Part shown: positions 29,389-63,845 of the stretch, one piece after another
Layout of the letters: each line of letters opens with the position of its first letter
Position numbering within the stretch: the stretch's first letter is position 1
Source of the DNA: Amoebidium appalachense
Lineage: Eukaryota; Ichthyosporea
NCBI GenBank assembly: GCA_963693365.1
Contig: CAVNZM010000005.1
Span: 11,842,001 to 11,906,000 of the forward strand
Reading direction: 5' to 3'
Length of the DNA stretch: 64,000 nucleotides
Program-made: the position numbers and the translations under genes
Notes under the pieces: model-generated
Databases searched by the model: none
What the model was told of the DNA's origin: nothing
Seen by the model: only the letters and a program-made list of their open reading frames with translations

Positions 29389-29955
29389 AGGGCAAGAGAA
29401 AGGGGAGAGGAGCGGAGGGGGAAAGGGGGGTGGGGTGGGGGGGGGGGGGGGGTTGGCGAGAGGGTGTGTGGAGAAAAAGAGGGAGAGAAGGGGGGATGGG
29501 GGGGAGGAGTTGGGGAGGAAGCGGAGCGAGGGGCGGAGTCGGAGGTTCGAAGGTGATGGGTGGGTGGGTGGTGATCCATGGGGGGGGGGGGGGGGGGGGG
29601 GAGGGGGGGGAGGGGGGGGGGGGGGAGGGAGGGATGTACGTTAGGTGTTTGGTGAGAGGATCGAGGGGGAGATGAGAGGGGGCCCAGGGGAGGTAAAGGA
29701 GGACGTGGGGGAGGGATGCCAAAGGGTACAATTAAAAAGTTGGGGTGTAATGGCGACACGGGAACAATGAATGATGCGTATTTGGTTAGTACAAGCCGAG
29801 GGTGTCATGACAATGGAGGAAGGGAGCATGAGAGGGAGAGGGGGGGGGGGGGGGGGGGAGGGGCACCGGGTTTATTAGAGGACGGGTGTGGCTTCAACGT
29901 GTGTGCGTGTGCGTGGGTGTGGTGGGGGTGAAGGGGTGGGGTGGGGTGTGTGTGT

Positions 29956-29987
<32 letters not shown>

Positions 29988-30308
29988 GGGGGGGGGGGGG
30001 GGTAATAGGGGGGCTTGCATAACGGGAGCGGTTATGTGCAAACAAGTAGACATGGTGAACGGAGTTAAAATAGCAGGGAGGAAGGTGGGTCGGGTGGACA
30101 CAAGAGTGGGTGAAGGACAGTGGTGGGCGAGGGGAATTTCAGAAGGAGGGGGGAGGTGGAGAGAGAGGGGTAGGGTTGGGGGACAGGGGATAGCCCGGGG
30201 GGGAGAGGGCGGGGGGAGGGGGGGGGGGGAGAGAGAGAGATATATGACACTCGGGGAGTGCACATTGCATGGTGCAGATGTGTTTGTGTGTGCGTGTGTG
30301 TGTGTATG

Positions 30309-30349
<41 letters not shown>

Positions 30350-30996
30350 CCGCGCGCGCGTCTGTGTATTTGTGTGTGCTGGGGGGGGGGGGGGGGGGGG
30401 GGGGGTACATGAGCTTGGCGGGGACGTGGGACACCACCGGAAGCAATGGCCTGAAGCACCCTAAAAATAGAATCAGAACAAATGCACTCAGGCAACGTGC
30501 AGCCATAAGTGCAGTTGGCCGGCCCATACACGCACAATTACACATACAAACATTCCAAAAGTAAAATTTAAATCACAAAGAAAATAAACGGAATAAAATG
30601 GAAACAAACAGAACAAAACAACACATGCATATCCATCTACCCACCCACTGTCCTCCCCCCTCCCTCCCCCGCCCCCCTCATGTACCCTCTTGCAACAGCG
30701 CCCCACCCCCCCCCCCCTCCACCCCCCCCCCCCCCTCCCTCCCCCTCCGGCCCTCCACAACTTGTCCCTCAATCCCCCCCCACCCCCCATCCCCACCCCA
30801 CCAACGCCTCTCCCTCATCCGCCCAAACACCCAACAATCATCCCCACCCAACCCCCTACCTCATCCCATCCCCTCCCCTCCCCCCCCCCCCCCATCCTCA
30901 CCCCCCACTCCCCCACCCCCACCCCCACCCTTTCCCTCTACTTTCCCCCACTCTCTCCCTTCCCCCTTCCCCCCATCGCCCTACACCCCTTGCCTC

Positions 30997-31050
<54 letters not shown>

Positions 31051-31364
31051 CCCGTTTTCATGTGTGCACGTACTGGCGCAGCATCTGTGGGTTCTGCTGG
31101 ATGGCTCTGAGCTGGGCCAGGGCCTGAGGGTCATTTGCTATCTCGGGGCTGTTGATTAGTGCCTCAAGTGCACGGGGGTCTGCCAGCATGGCCTCGATCT
31201 ATGTGGGGGGGAAAGAAAGGGCGGGGGGGGGGGGGGATGAGGAAAAGAACTGGTTGTTGGGTTGGTGTGTGTGCGTGTGTGTGTGTGTGGGCGGGCGCGT
31301 GGGGGGGGGGGGGGGGGGGGGAGGGGGGGGGGGGTCTCTTTGGGTGCGTGTGTGTGTGTGTGTG

Positions 31365-31399
<35 letters not shown>

Positions 31400-32212
31400 T
31401 TAAAAAGTGCCATACAGTACTAAGTACACATACACAACGGACAACAAAATGCAGAGAGAGGGGGTGGAGGGCGGGAGGGGAAGGGTGAGAAACGAAGGGG
31501 GAGGGAGGGGGGGAGGGTAGAAGGAGTTACAGAGTATGAAGTATGCATTCATTGCGTACAACGTTATGCATTTTGCAAAGCACACAAAAGAGCATGCATC
31601 ATAAGCAGAGCCCACCCTCATGGGGGCCCAAGTCATCCCACAATGCCCGAAGGGGGGAGGGGGGGGGAGGGGTTGAGGACGAGAGGGCAAAAGGGGGGGG
31701 GGGGGGGAGGACGGGGAGAGGGTCTGGATTAAGAGAAGAGAGGGTGAGGGAGGAGGGGAGCGAGGACGGGGGGAGGGGGGGACGGGAGGAGAGGTTTGTG
31801 CGAATGAAAGGGTAGTGTGTGTGTGCCGTGCATCAGCGCACGAATACGAGGGGGAGAAGGATTGAGTACGCAGAACATACGAGCAGGAAAGAGGAGAGGC
31901 AAGAGACAGAGGATAAGAGAGAGTGTGTGTGTCTGCATGTGTTTGTATTTGTGTGTGAGTGTGTGTTTGTATGTGAAAGAAAGGAGCGAGGGCGACAGTG
32001 TGTATCTGTATGTGTTTTGTATGTGTGCCCGTGTGTGTGTGCGTGTATGTGTATGCGTGTTTGTGTTTTTGTTTGTGTGTGTGTGTGTTCGCGCGCACAC
32101 ACACACGCATGCACACAAATGTGTATGTGTGCGTGTGTGTGTGTGTGTGTGTGTGAAAGCGCGTGCATGTGTGTGTTTTGTGTATGTGTGCGTGTGTGTG
32201 TGCGCGCACGGG

Positions 32213-32259
<47 letters not shown>

Positions 32260-32353
32260 CTGTGTGTTTGTCTTGGTGGGCTCTAAGACACGTACCATAG
32301 CACGTGTCTGTGGGTTGGCCATTGCCTCCTGCATCATCTGTGCCTCCTGGTCT

Positions 32354-32390
<37 letters not shown>

Positions 32391-33388
32391 GAGGGGGGGG
32401 GGGGGGGGGGGGGGGGAAGGTTCAGTCGTCTTCACATCTATCGAAGTAAGGGGGAAAAAACCGGAAGAGTCAATGCAAGAAAGAAGCATTAACCGATTAA
32501 ATGTTTTCAAGCACTCTACAGTGCTGGGCCCCGTTAGCTTCATGTTTATTTTTCAGTGCCGAGGCGGAGAGGGAGGGAGGGGGGGGGGGGGGGGGGGGAG
32601 GGGAGGAGGAGGAGATTGTTCTTTGCCACAGCGACCATTTTGTTGGCTTCTTTAATAAAAGTATTGTGGTGACTATACAGCGCATGTAATATGCGTACAA
32701 TATATTCATGTCGTGGCAAATAGAGACCGGGAGAGGGGGGTAGGGGGGGGGGGGGGGGGGGGGGGGGGAGAGCGCAGGAATGGGTCTCTAACTTGGAATA
32801 AGGCAGGGGATGGGGGGAGGGGGGGAGGGGGGGGAGCACGAAACGACCTTAACGGAGGGGGGAAGGGGGGCCGGGGGAGGGGGGAGGGGGGGGGGGGGGA
32901 GGGGGGGGGGCTGTAAAGGGTCATAAGAGCGAGTGGGGGGGGGGGGGGGAGGGGGGGTTGCACGTAAAGGGTCACTTTTTTGGTTGGGGGGGGGGGGGGG
33001 GGGGGGGTCTTTCCCCCCAATATTGGAGAATAGGCAATGAGAAAGGGATGTGGATGACTAGGTGGGGAGGTGGAGGTAAGACAAGGGGGGGAACGGGTGG
33101 GTGTGTCGGTTTGTGGGTGGGTGGGTGGGTGGGGGGGGGGGGGGGGGGGGGGGGTTACCGTCCATTCCGCCCATGCCTCGATATCCGGCTGGTGGTGGCT
33201 ATGGGCAGAAACCACCAATGAGAAACCCCATCGTGGAGCCACATTTGGACATTTGCCCAAACATGTCCACAGCACACAAAGGTCCCAATACGCTAACACC
33301 TGTAACATGTGCCTAGCACCATTTTCCCCATTCCCTCCCCCCCACATATGGCGAATAAACAAAAAAAAGGACACACATACACGCACAG

Positions 33389-33421
<33 letters not shown>

Positions 33422-33445
33422 CACACCCACCCACCCCTAACCACA

Positions 33446-33510
<65 letters not shown>

Positions 33511-33655
33511 AATTACCTGGGGTGCCGGTGCCTGCTCTACAGGGCGTGGAGCCGCAGCCCTAACCAGGTGGATGGTGACATTCTCCCCCGTCAGATATTT
33601 GCCTATCTCCTCATCGTCCTTGAGTACGTGCCCGGTGCAGATCAGCCCTGTGTGT

Positions 33656-33686
<31 letters not shown>

Positions 33687-33694
33687 GGGGAGGG

Positions 33695-33729
<35 letters not shown>

Positions 33730-33840
33730 GGGGGAGGGGGGAGGGGGAAGGGAGGTGGGGAGCGGGGGGGAGTGTGTGTGCGTGTGTGCGTGTGCGTGTA
33801 CGAGTGTGCGTGTGCGTGTGCGTGCGCGTGTGTTTTGAAG

Positions 33841-33881
<41 letters not shown>

Positions 33882-33914
33882 GAAGGCGAACACGCTCGAG
33901 CGCGCGCGCGCGCG

Positions 33915-33968
<54 letters not shown>

Positions 33969-34191
33969 TAATTTGTATGTTTGTGCGTTGCACACGTGTG
34001 TTTGTGTGTGCGAGTGTGAGTGAGTGAATGAGTGGGTATGTCAGTGAGTACGTGTGCGTGTGTGCGTGGGTATGCATGTGTGTGCGCAACACGTGTTTGT
34101 TATGATTGATAAAAATGACAGGGTGCGAGGTTGAGGGAGACGGAGGGACAAGTACATGTATGTGCACATGCCTGTGAGAAGGGGGCAGCGG

Positions 34192-34248
<57 letters not shown>

Positions 34249-34338
34249 GAGGGAGGGGAGGGGATCGTTAATGAGTAATAAAAAAATGTCGAAATGCGAA
34301 CAGCAGAATTATTATTATCATAACCACACCACTCCCCC

Positions 34339-34391
<53 letters not shown>

Positions 34392-34771
34392 CTCCCCGCT
34401 CTCCTTACCTAAACACACACACATACACATACACATACGCACGCCCTGCTTCGCACACACAGACTCACCATACAAAACAAATCTGCCTTACTCCACGTCA
34501 ACCAAAAAAACGGGGGGAGGGGGGGAATGATAACAATATGATAACAATAGAAGTATTGATCAACATGATAATGTTTAAAAACAATAAAACAACAATAATA
34601 CTCTATCAACATCAAGACACCCACTCTGCTCTCCTGCAGGGATCTTCGTCTTGTCCTCCAGCATCACCTTCACGTCCGCAACCTGCCAACAAAGCTCAGC
34701 AAATATAATGCCCAACCAGCACCAGCCTTGTTCAAGCTCATACTACGTGCTTGGACCCAAAGGACACGAAT

Positions 34772-34803
<32 letters not shown>

Positions 34804-35649
34804 ACCCACCCACCACTCAACCCCTCCTTCACCCTTTCTCCCTCCTCCCCCCTCCCTCTGTTTCTCCACTTCCCCTCCCCCCCCCCACCTCTCTGCCCCT
34901 CCTTTCTCCCTCTCCCGCTGGATACCAACTATCCATAATTCCCCGCTTATCTGGTAATCCTCAGATCCAACACTTGCTGTGTCACCTTTCAATCGTGTGC
35001 CTTGTTCACAGTGCTACGTGTCCCAGAATCCTTGAGCGCTAACCCTATTCCTGCCTCTAGCCCCCCGTCCCTCGCTATCATGATACTAGCAACGAATTTC
35101 TAGTAAACTTGCGGCAGAGGTGCAGGCTGTCGAATAGCTCTCTTCACAGCTACTCCAGATCCCCCCCCCTCCCCCCCACCCTCCCCCCTTCCCCCCCAGG
35201 CAACATCAAATGTTGTGCGATAGAACCTTTTTCGTTTCAAAACAAGTTCTGAGACAGATCAACCGCCCTGAACTCCTCCTTCCCCTAGTCTCTTCTTTCT
35301 CATAAGCAAACCTTGGATCCACGCCACCCGGTTGAGAGTGATAACTCTATGATGCAAGCAACATCACTACCTTCAGATCCAACTTCTATTTCTCAGTTTT
35401 CTTCTCACACGCTCACCCAGCCTCTAAAGCCTTCCTTTTTATGTTTCCCCCCCCCCCCCTTCCCCCCCCCCCCCCTCTCCCTCCCTCCCTCCCCCCTTCC
35501 CCTCCCTCTCCCAAGCCCAATTCTCTTCCCGCATCTAGCACAACCTGACAACCCATTTGGCCAGAACAACCCACCTTCAGCTCCTTGCTCTCAAGATCAA
35601 GCTCAACCTTGTCGCCGGTTGCGGCCTTGACAGACACTTTGAAACCCAT
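26662..35649 (-). CDS. ubiquitin-like/STI1-type adaptor (ubiquilin- or UBL7-like), 301 aa
   Basis: Twelve exons, all GT-AG and phase-consistent (906 nt): 35575-35649, 34625-34682, 33517-33647, 33159-33198, 32296-32351, 31074-31198, 30409-30460, 29090-29239, 28485-28577, 27824-27859, 26764-26795, 26662-26719. Residues 1-76 form a ubiquitin-like fold ([16 protein letters not shown] at the start; [16 protein letters not shown] and VTIHLVRA further on). Residues 102-162 are rich in Met/Gln/Asn-Pro pairs ([30 protein letters not shown]), typical of the STI1-like segments of ubiquilins that hold hydrophobic clients. A Gly/Ala/Gln linker follows (230-260). UBL domains of this class dock on the proteasome, so the likely role is cytosolic delivery of clients. 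No C-terminal UBA domain is visible. Instead three short helices of the form xTxxxFxxALxxA occur (180-229, 263-282), as in UBL7. Exons 9-12 are the least certain. Confidence 0.82.
27151..27237. repeat. (CA)n microsatellite
   Basis: About 43 CA units in a 400-bp CA-rich block, within the penultimate long intron of the adaptor gene. Confidence 0.95.
31001..31047. repeat. poly-C tract of about 47 nt next to an exon
   Basis: It ends 27 nt from the donor of the exon at 31074-31198. On the gene's (-) strand it is poly-G just inside the intron. Confidence 0.9.
31396..31455 (-). repeat. GTACTTCGTAC element fragment (adaptor intron)
   Basis: On the - strand it reads CTCTGCATTTTGTTGTCCGT, GTGTACTTAGTACTGTATGG and then poly-C. 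It is sense with respect to the host gene. Confidence 0.6.
31526..31652 (-). repeat. GTACTTCGTAC element copy (adaptor intron)
   Basis: On the - strand it reads GATGACTTGGGCCCCCATGA, GGGCTCTGCTTATGATGC, CTCTTTTGTGTGC, ATACTTCATACTCTGTAACT. It is sense with respect to the host gene. Confidence 0.7.
32356..32416. repeat. A(n)G(n) tract next to an exon
   Basis: About 31 A then G/GA. On the gene's strand this is C-rich then a T run leading into the TTTTTGCAG acceptor of exon 32296-32351, an ideal pyrimidine tract. Confidence 0.85.
33447..33510. repeat. C(n)A(n) bipartite tract
   Basis: About 30 C then about 32 A, directly next to the donor (GTAATTG) of the exon at 33517-33647. Confidence 0.9.
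34194..34247. repeat. poly-G tract of about 54 nt
   Basis: Uninterrupted G run in intron 2 of the adaptor gene, followed at 34335-34389 by a C(n)A(n) tract. Confidence 0.9.
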
Positions 35650-36211
35650 GTTGGTGTGAGGTATTAAAGGGAAGGGATACTATTGTAAGGTGTGCGAGGT
35701 TTTGAGCTTCGCCGGTTTGGTGAGGTGAAAGGTTGGATGGTGGCGACAATGGCTTGTTTAAAAACACAGAATAGTAACGAGGTGAGGGTTTTCTTTAATG
35801 CTGATAGGCTCAGGAAATAACAAATGTGACTTATTCTGCAGTTTTTCCTTCCTTTCACTTCTCTTGACCGAGACGTTAACCAAAGTTTCTTTCTTTCTTT
35901 CTTTTTTTTTTTCGTGCTTTTCCGTGACTGATGACGTAACGAAATGAGCCACTGGCTTGCGCAATCAAACCTCGGGTGTTATTGCGAGCGCGCCAGAGCT
36001 CGCCGGCTATTACAGTTCTCGAATGCGAGCTCACTCTGACCACGGCCCTCTTTTTCAGAGGGCCGTGCTCTGACGGGCCGCACGGGGAAAAAAGATAAAT
36101 GGGTGACGGGTACGGTATGTGCGGTGGGCTGGGATGATATGTGACACACTGGGTGTGCACCGTGACACGTGTTACGCACAGTGTTTGTATTTGAACAGAA
36201 AGAGTGTCTCT

Positions 36212-36242
<31 letters not shown>

Positions 36243-36634
36243 GACTCTCTCTCTCTCACCCCCCTCCCCCCCTCCCCTCCTCTCTCGCTATAAAAAAGTA
36301 GGAATATGGGCAAACTGTTTCAAATCATCATTATGCATTTAATCCAAAGTCACCGTGGGAGAAACCACCTTCCTACTAACGCCTCGAGTGTTGTGTTTGT
36401 CATAGTTGGGTTCTTCTTCTACAGCACATTATTTCTGAATCATATTCCTACTTCTTTTGAGTTTTATATTACTGTATTGTCACTGATTATCACAGTGCAC
36501 ACATGCCCTCATGAAATCTGTGAGACGAAAACGTAACACACAATGGATTTTAGTAAACAATACGTGCATGCAGCTTCAAGAAGGGCTCAACAACTAACCA
36601 GACCCTACACGATACTATTGCCAGGTGAGAAGTA
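35650..36634 (-). promoter_or_regulatory. 5' flank of the adaptor gene
   Basis: About 1 kb upstream of the ATG at 35649, with no TATA box in an obvious position. It contains the hairpin at 36041-36067, GATGACGTAAC near 35930 and a (CT)n tract at 36206-36255. The promoter function is inferred only from position. Confidence 0.35.
36041..36067. repeat. perfect 11-bp inverted repeat with 5-nt loop
   Basis: CACGGCCCTCT, then TTTTC, then AGAGGGCCGTG. It lies upstream of the adaptor gene and downstream of GOSR2. Confidence 0.85.
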
Positions 36635-36686
36635 TTTATTCACTGATATGACTACAGCTAGAGTCCACAGTGTTTGTAGCTTTATT
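36635..36686 (-). terminator. candidate poly(A) signals of GOSR2
   Basis: AATAAA on the - strand at 36681-36686 and again at 36635-36640, about 420-470 nt beyond the stop codon. There is no direct proof of use. Confidence 0.35.
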
Positions 36687-37101
36687 GCCAGGGTCATATC
36701 ACCCTTCCTTGCAAGCATACACCAGGTTCCGCATATGCTCATGGTGGTAGCCTGTGTCACCTTGCGCACTTCGCCTCCCTTTTATCTTGTGCACTATTGT
36801 AAGCAATGACATTCCAGAACAGCTTCCAAAGACTTAGTAATACTAATTATTATGTTATCAGGAAACTTTCCAGCCATAACAGAGACAATATTACACGATG
36901 TGTATGAAACGGTACGTTAACACATGGTCCTATTCAGTGGCCACCGGATGCAGGAACAAAATGTATGCACCGCTCGAGTTCTTTTTTGCTGCTATATCAG
37001 TATAACAACTACAGTATAAAAACATAGCACATATTGCTCGACAAGGCATTCATAGAACTATCGCAATAAACACACCACTATTGCCGCATCTGAAACAGCG
37101 C

Positions 37102-37632
37102 CTACCTCAAATAACGCACAGTGAGATACATAACAAACAAGGTAACAAGCATACCGCCGAACAGAATCAACCTATCCTGCGTCTTGCGGCTCTCAATCAT
37201 GCGCATCACAGTGTTGGACATCCCCAACGTGTTTGCAATGTCCAGTACCCTCCTCTGCACAGCCTGTGCACAGTCGTGTCAGCATCATATTCCTACTTTT
37301 TCCATAGCTTTATCTTATACCCCCCCCCTTTTTTTTTTTTTTTTTTCTTTTTTTTTTGCCCTTCTTCTTTTTTCCCATTTTTTCTTTTTCGGGGAGGGGG
37401 AGGGAGGTTCAGAATGCGTTATAGAGCACGGAGTACACATTCATGATGAGATAACACATTGGAGGAAGGCATGTGAATGGTGCTGGTGGTGGTGGTGGTG
37501 GTGGTGGTGGTGTGGGTGTGTGTGTGTGTGGGAGGGAGGGAGGGGGAGGGGGGAGGGGGGAGAGGGGGAGGAGAGATGATTCGGTAATAAATCTTGTGAG
37601 AGGGAAACTCCTGTGTTGTGAATGTGTGAGGG

Positions 37633-37691
<59 letters not shown>

Positions 37692-38156
37692 CGCCTGTGC
37701 GAGTATGCGTGTGGGTGCGTAGCACGTGTGTGTTCGTGCGTGTTTGTGTGTGTGTGTGTGTGTGGGAGGGGAGGGGGAGGGGAGGGGGAGGGGGGAGTGA
37801 GCGCATGTGTGTGCCGGTGTGACTTTGCACGTAAAGGGGTCTGTGTGCGCCCCTGTTCTATATGGGAATGCGGGCCACGCGTGTATATGCATGTGTATAT
37901 GCACGTGCATGTGTGAGTGTGTGTTCACACCTTCAATGCCCCCTTCTGTGTGGTCAGGTTGCTCAGAATGCTTGCACCATTCTCCAGCAAATCATCCAAC
38001 CCCCTGTTTGCCTGCACCAGCTTGCTGTGTTCTTGCATGGCCTGATCCATAAGGATGCTGGTCTCTGAATTCTGCACACATACCATAATGTCAGCTGGGT
38101 TACAACACACATAAACCCCCCCCCCCCCCCCTATTTATGTTGCCTCTTGCCCCCCA

Positions 38157-38189
<33 letters not shown>

Positions 38190-38322
38190 ACGCACGCACA
38201 CAGGAACACATCCATGCCCACTTAACCACACAACACCGTCAGCTGGATTAACAGCCAACACGTACTTAGAAAGTAAACCTCCCTCCCTCCCTCCCTCCCC
38301 TTCCTCCCCTCCCCCCCCCCCC

Positions 38323-38374
<52 letters not shown>

Positions 38375-39558
38375 ACACACACCAACACCAAAAACCAGCA
38401 CATACCTACACACATGCGCACTCTACACACACATAGCAAGGTTCGTCAGGCCACACATCAACTTGGTATGTTACTGCTTCCACTACCTATAGATACAAAA
38501 TACAACCACTTACTTCAAAACAGGAAAAAAAGAAAAGAAAAACGCACAGCACCGACACATGTGGCAGTACAAACAACACAGTGCAATCACACAATATTGA
38601 TCTCTCTCCTTCCTCACACAAACAATAGGTCAGCCAGTCATAGAACACACAAACCCAGCATTAGGCTTACCGGTTTAAACGTAGTGTTCAAAAGTAGCTT
38701 CTCACGGTCTTCTTGCTCTCTCCTCTGCGGACCCCCAGAAAACATTAAGTTTTATTTCCATGAAATAAGCACATCCAAACAACACAACTCATTCCTGTCC
38801 TTAGTGGCTGCAGTATCACTCACCAACGCCCCGAACGTCCACAAGTTCTGGTCCTGGTATCATCATGCCCCCTCCCCCCCCCCCCCCCCCCGTCCCGGGG
38901 GGGCCTTAATAAGAGCAAAAAAACCTCAACATTCACTTCTTTAAGAAATGAAGAAAATGCCCCCGTTCACCTCGTTAACTTCCTTGCAGCCTTTTCCTGC
39001 CTCTTCCTAATTCAACAGATCTACTGTCCCCCCCCCCCCCCCCCCCCCCCCCTTGAAGTTAAAGTTCGGCCCCCTCCCCACTCCCCCCTCTCTCCAATAC
39101 GCACACACACGAACACCCCTGCACGCCGAAGGCCTCCCACACATATAAAATACGCCTCTCCCTCACCCTCCCCCGGTTCCTCCCCCCCCCCCCCCTTCCC
39201 CCTCCCCCCGCGCGAACACTCTATCAGCGCTCACAATAAGCTCCCCCCCCCCCCCCCCCCCCAAAAAACAGCGAACAACGCTCGTTCTCCACCACTCACT
39301 TTCTAAATAAGTGCCTAATCCCCCCCCCCCCCTCCCCCCCTCCCCTCCCTCCCGGGGGGTGCTCGTTCTACCGTGCCAACCCCAGAACCCAATGATCGCC
39401 GTACAGAAGAAATACAATTGGTTGAAACAGGTGCACGTACCCTTTGAATCTGCTGGTTCTGGTGGTTTGTGTATGCAGACACAAGAAGGTTGACGTCGTG
39501 CGCAAGTTGCGTCACCCGCCTGTGAGGTGAACCATCGAATTGAATATTGAAGTCATGC

Positions 39559-39589
<31 letters not shown>

Positions 39590-40438
39590 AAACCCTGTTC
39601 CTTCCCCCCCCTGCTATGACAGCGAAAGTCGATATGTTGCTGCAATAAAAGAAAGCAAGTTGCAGTAGGCAAAAGTTACTAATGGAACCAGTGTTTCGAA
39701 TGAAAAAAAGCAACCGTAGACCCCCTTGCTGTCCCCCCCCCCCCCCCCCCCCTCACAACTCCCCCCCGCCCGCAACCCCTAACGCCACCAAAGTCTTTTC
39801 TTGTTCTACCACAAAGTTAAAACCGATTAACAATCCCCCCACAAAAACCTCCCATCCACACTGTTTCCTCTTCCTACCCAGCCAACATCTGTGCCTTTGT
39901 GAAGAGGATCTCAGGTTTTGTGAGCAGGTTCACCCACATTTGATGTTTCTGACGTGACTGTGCTGGTTCTTTCTGGACGAGAAGCTGCAGTCTGTCCACC
40001 GACTTCTGTATTTGGTCCAGTTTCTGTCGGGTGTCCTCTGTATACCAAACAAATAATACACAATCAATTGTCATGTTTATCTGTACTGATTGCTGGCACA
40101 GGACTTCGTAGAAAATTCAATCAAAGGACAAGAACTTATCTCAGTCCAAAATCAAGCTCACAGCTGCAGATGCGCCCGTTGAAGCCTATCTAAAAGAACA
40201 AAAGAAGAGGTTCGATGAGTTATAAGAATGTAGTGAGCTAGTGGTTGCCACAGAAGACAGCAGCCCACGGTAAACGTGGCCACACCACGAAAAACTTGAC
40301 AAGGGGAAAGTCTTCGTTCGTACCTTCCATAGCAGGCGTGACAGTCTCGTAGCCATTTATTAATCTCTCCAGACGGTTGTGCATTTGCAACGTCAACCTG
40401 TGGGTCTGACCATACATTTCATCTAGCTTGTCACTCAT
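37102..40438 (-). CDS. GOSR2: Golgi SNAP receptor complex member 2 (membrin/Bos1), Qb-SNARE, 216 aa
   Basis: Six exons, 651 nt, all in phase: 40324-40438, 39938-40037, 39441-39519, 38671-38724, 37931-38071, 37102-37263 (TAG). The product is a tail-anchored Golgi SNARE that pairs with syntaxin-5, Bet1 and Sec22 for ER-to-Golgi fusion. The N-terminal helical domain has GQTHRL, RLERL and [16 protein letters not shown], matching membrin. The SNARE helix lies in about residues 120-190 with the zero-layer Gln158 in LTTQKGALK. The family signature [20 protein letters not shown] follows at 170-189. The membrane anchor is residues 194-212 ([18 protein letters not shown]) with a three-residue lumenal end. 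Length matches the usual 210-220 aa. The start at 40438 gives the family-like N-terminus; an in-frame ATG at 40471 would add 11 residues. It is transcribed divergently from the TBC1D9-like gene. Confidence 0.95.
37408..37456 (-). repeat. GTACTTCGTAC element fragment (GOSR2 intron 5)
   Basis: On the - strand it reads ATGAATGTGTACTCCGTGCT, CTATAACGCATTCTGAACC. It is sense with respect to GOSR2. Confidence 0.6.
38310..38372. repeat. C(n)A(n) bipartite tract
   Basis: About 14 C then about 48 A, in GOSR2 intron 4. It is one of the longest A runs in the window. Confidence 0.9.
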
Positions 40439-41128
40439 TTTCGAGGCTTTTTTGGAACCAAGCGATGACAAGCAGAACGAAGGACTCTTTGCTACAGCAC
40501 TACCGTTCGATGATTTTTACAGTAATGAAAAATGAACTTTCGGGGAAGTCTCATGCTACTGCCACACACCAAGTAAAGTGCATCACTGCCCAGAGGCCTA
40601 AAGATTACTCTTAAGGAAATGGTTGCATACACTGCAAAGGGCGGCTCTGAGGTGGTTGCCACGTATACATATCAAGCGATTTCGACCCCTGTGTAATCAC
40701 TCTAAAAAGCCCCATCTTTGCGTGATTTTGACTGGATTTATTCGACGGAAAGATATGCAAGAATAAATCCAGTCAAAAGAAAAGAAAATCACACATGTGA
40801 TTTTCCTCATTTTAGAGCCCAGTGATGAAACCCCTACATTGAGCATACGAACCCTGGCTTATGACTGGTTGGTGCCTGTGTGAGCCACACAGAAAGATTG
40901 AGCTGGTGCACTCGTGAGAGGGGAGTCAGGGAGGCCTGATTGTGGCTTTAAGCTTTGTGATTGCATGTTCTTCTGTGAGATTTTATGGAAGTGTGGCTTA
41001 GTGGAGGCTAGGGTGGGCTATAAAACATGGAGGTGAATGCTAAAAGGGCACGCAACTTCTGAATCTAACAGCAAACCTTTTGTTAAATTAAGTCACGCAC
41101 TCTGGGGTTCCCAGGTTGAGTGGCCAAG
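40439..41128. promoter_or_regulatory. 690-bp divergent intergenic interval (GOSR2 / TBC1D9-like)
   Basis: The two start codons face away from each other. The interval must hold both promoters and 5' UTRs. I see no TATA box. It contains the fold-back repeat at 40726-40778. Shared bidirectional control is inferred from spacing alone. Confidence 0.5.
40726..40778. repeat. fold-back (inverted) repeat
   Basis: TTTTGACTGGATTTATTC (40726-40743) and its exact reverse complement (40761-40778) flank a 17-nt loop. The arm and loop also match the tandem repeat near 2042-2075, so this is a dispersed fold-back or MITE-like family. Confidence 0.75.
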
Positions 41129-63845
<22,717 letters not shown>

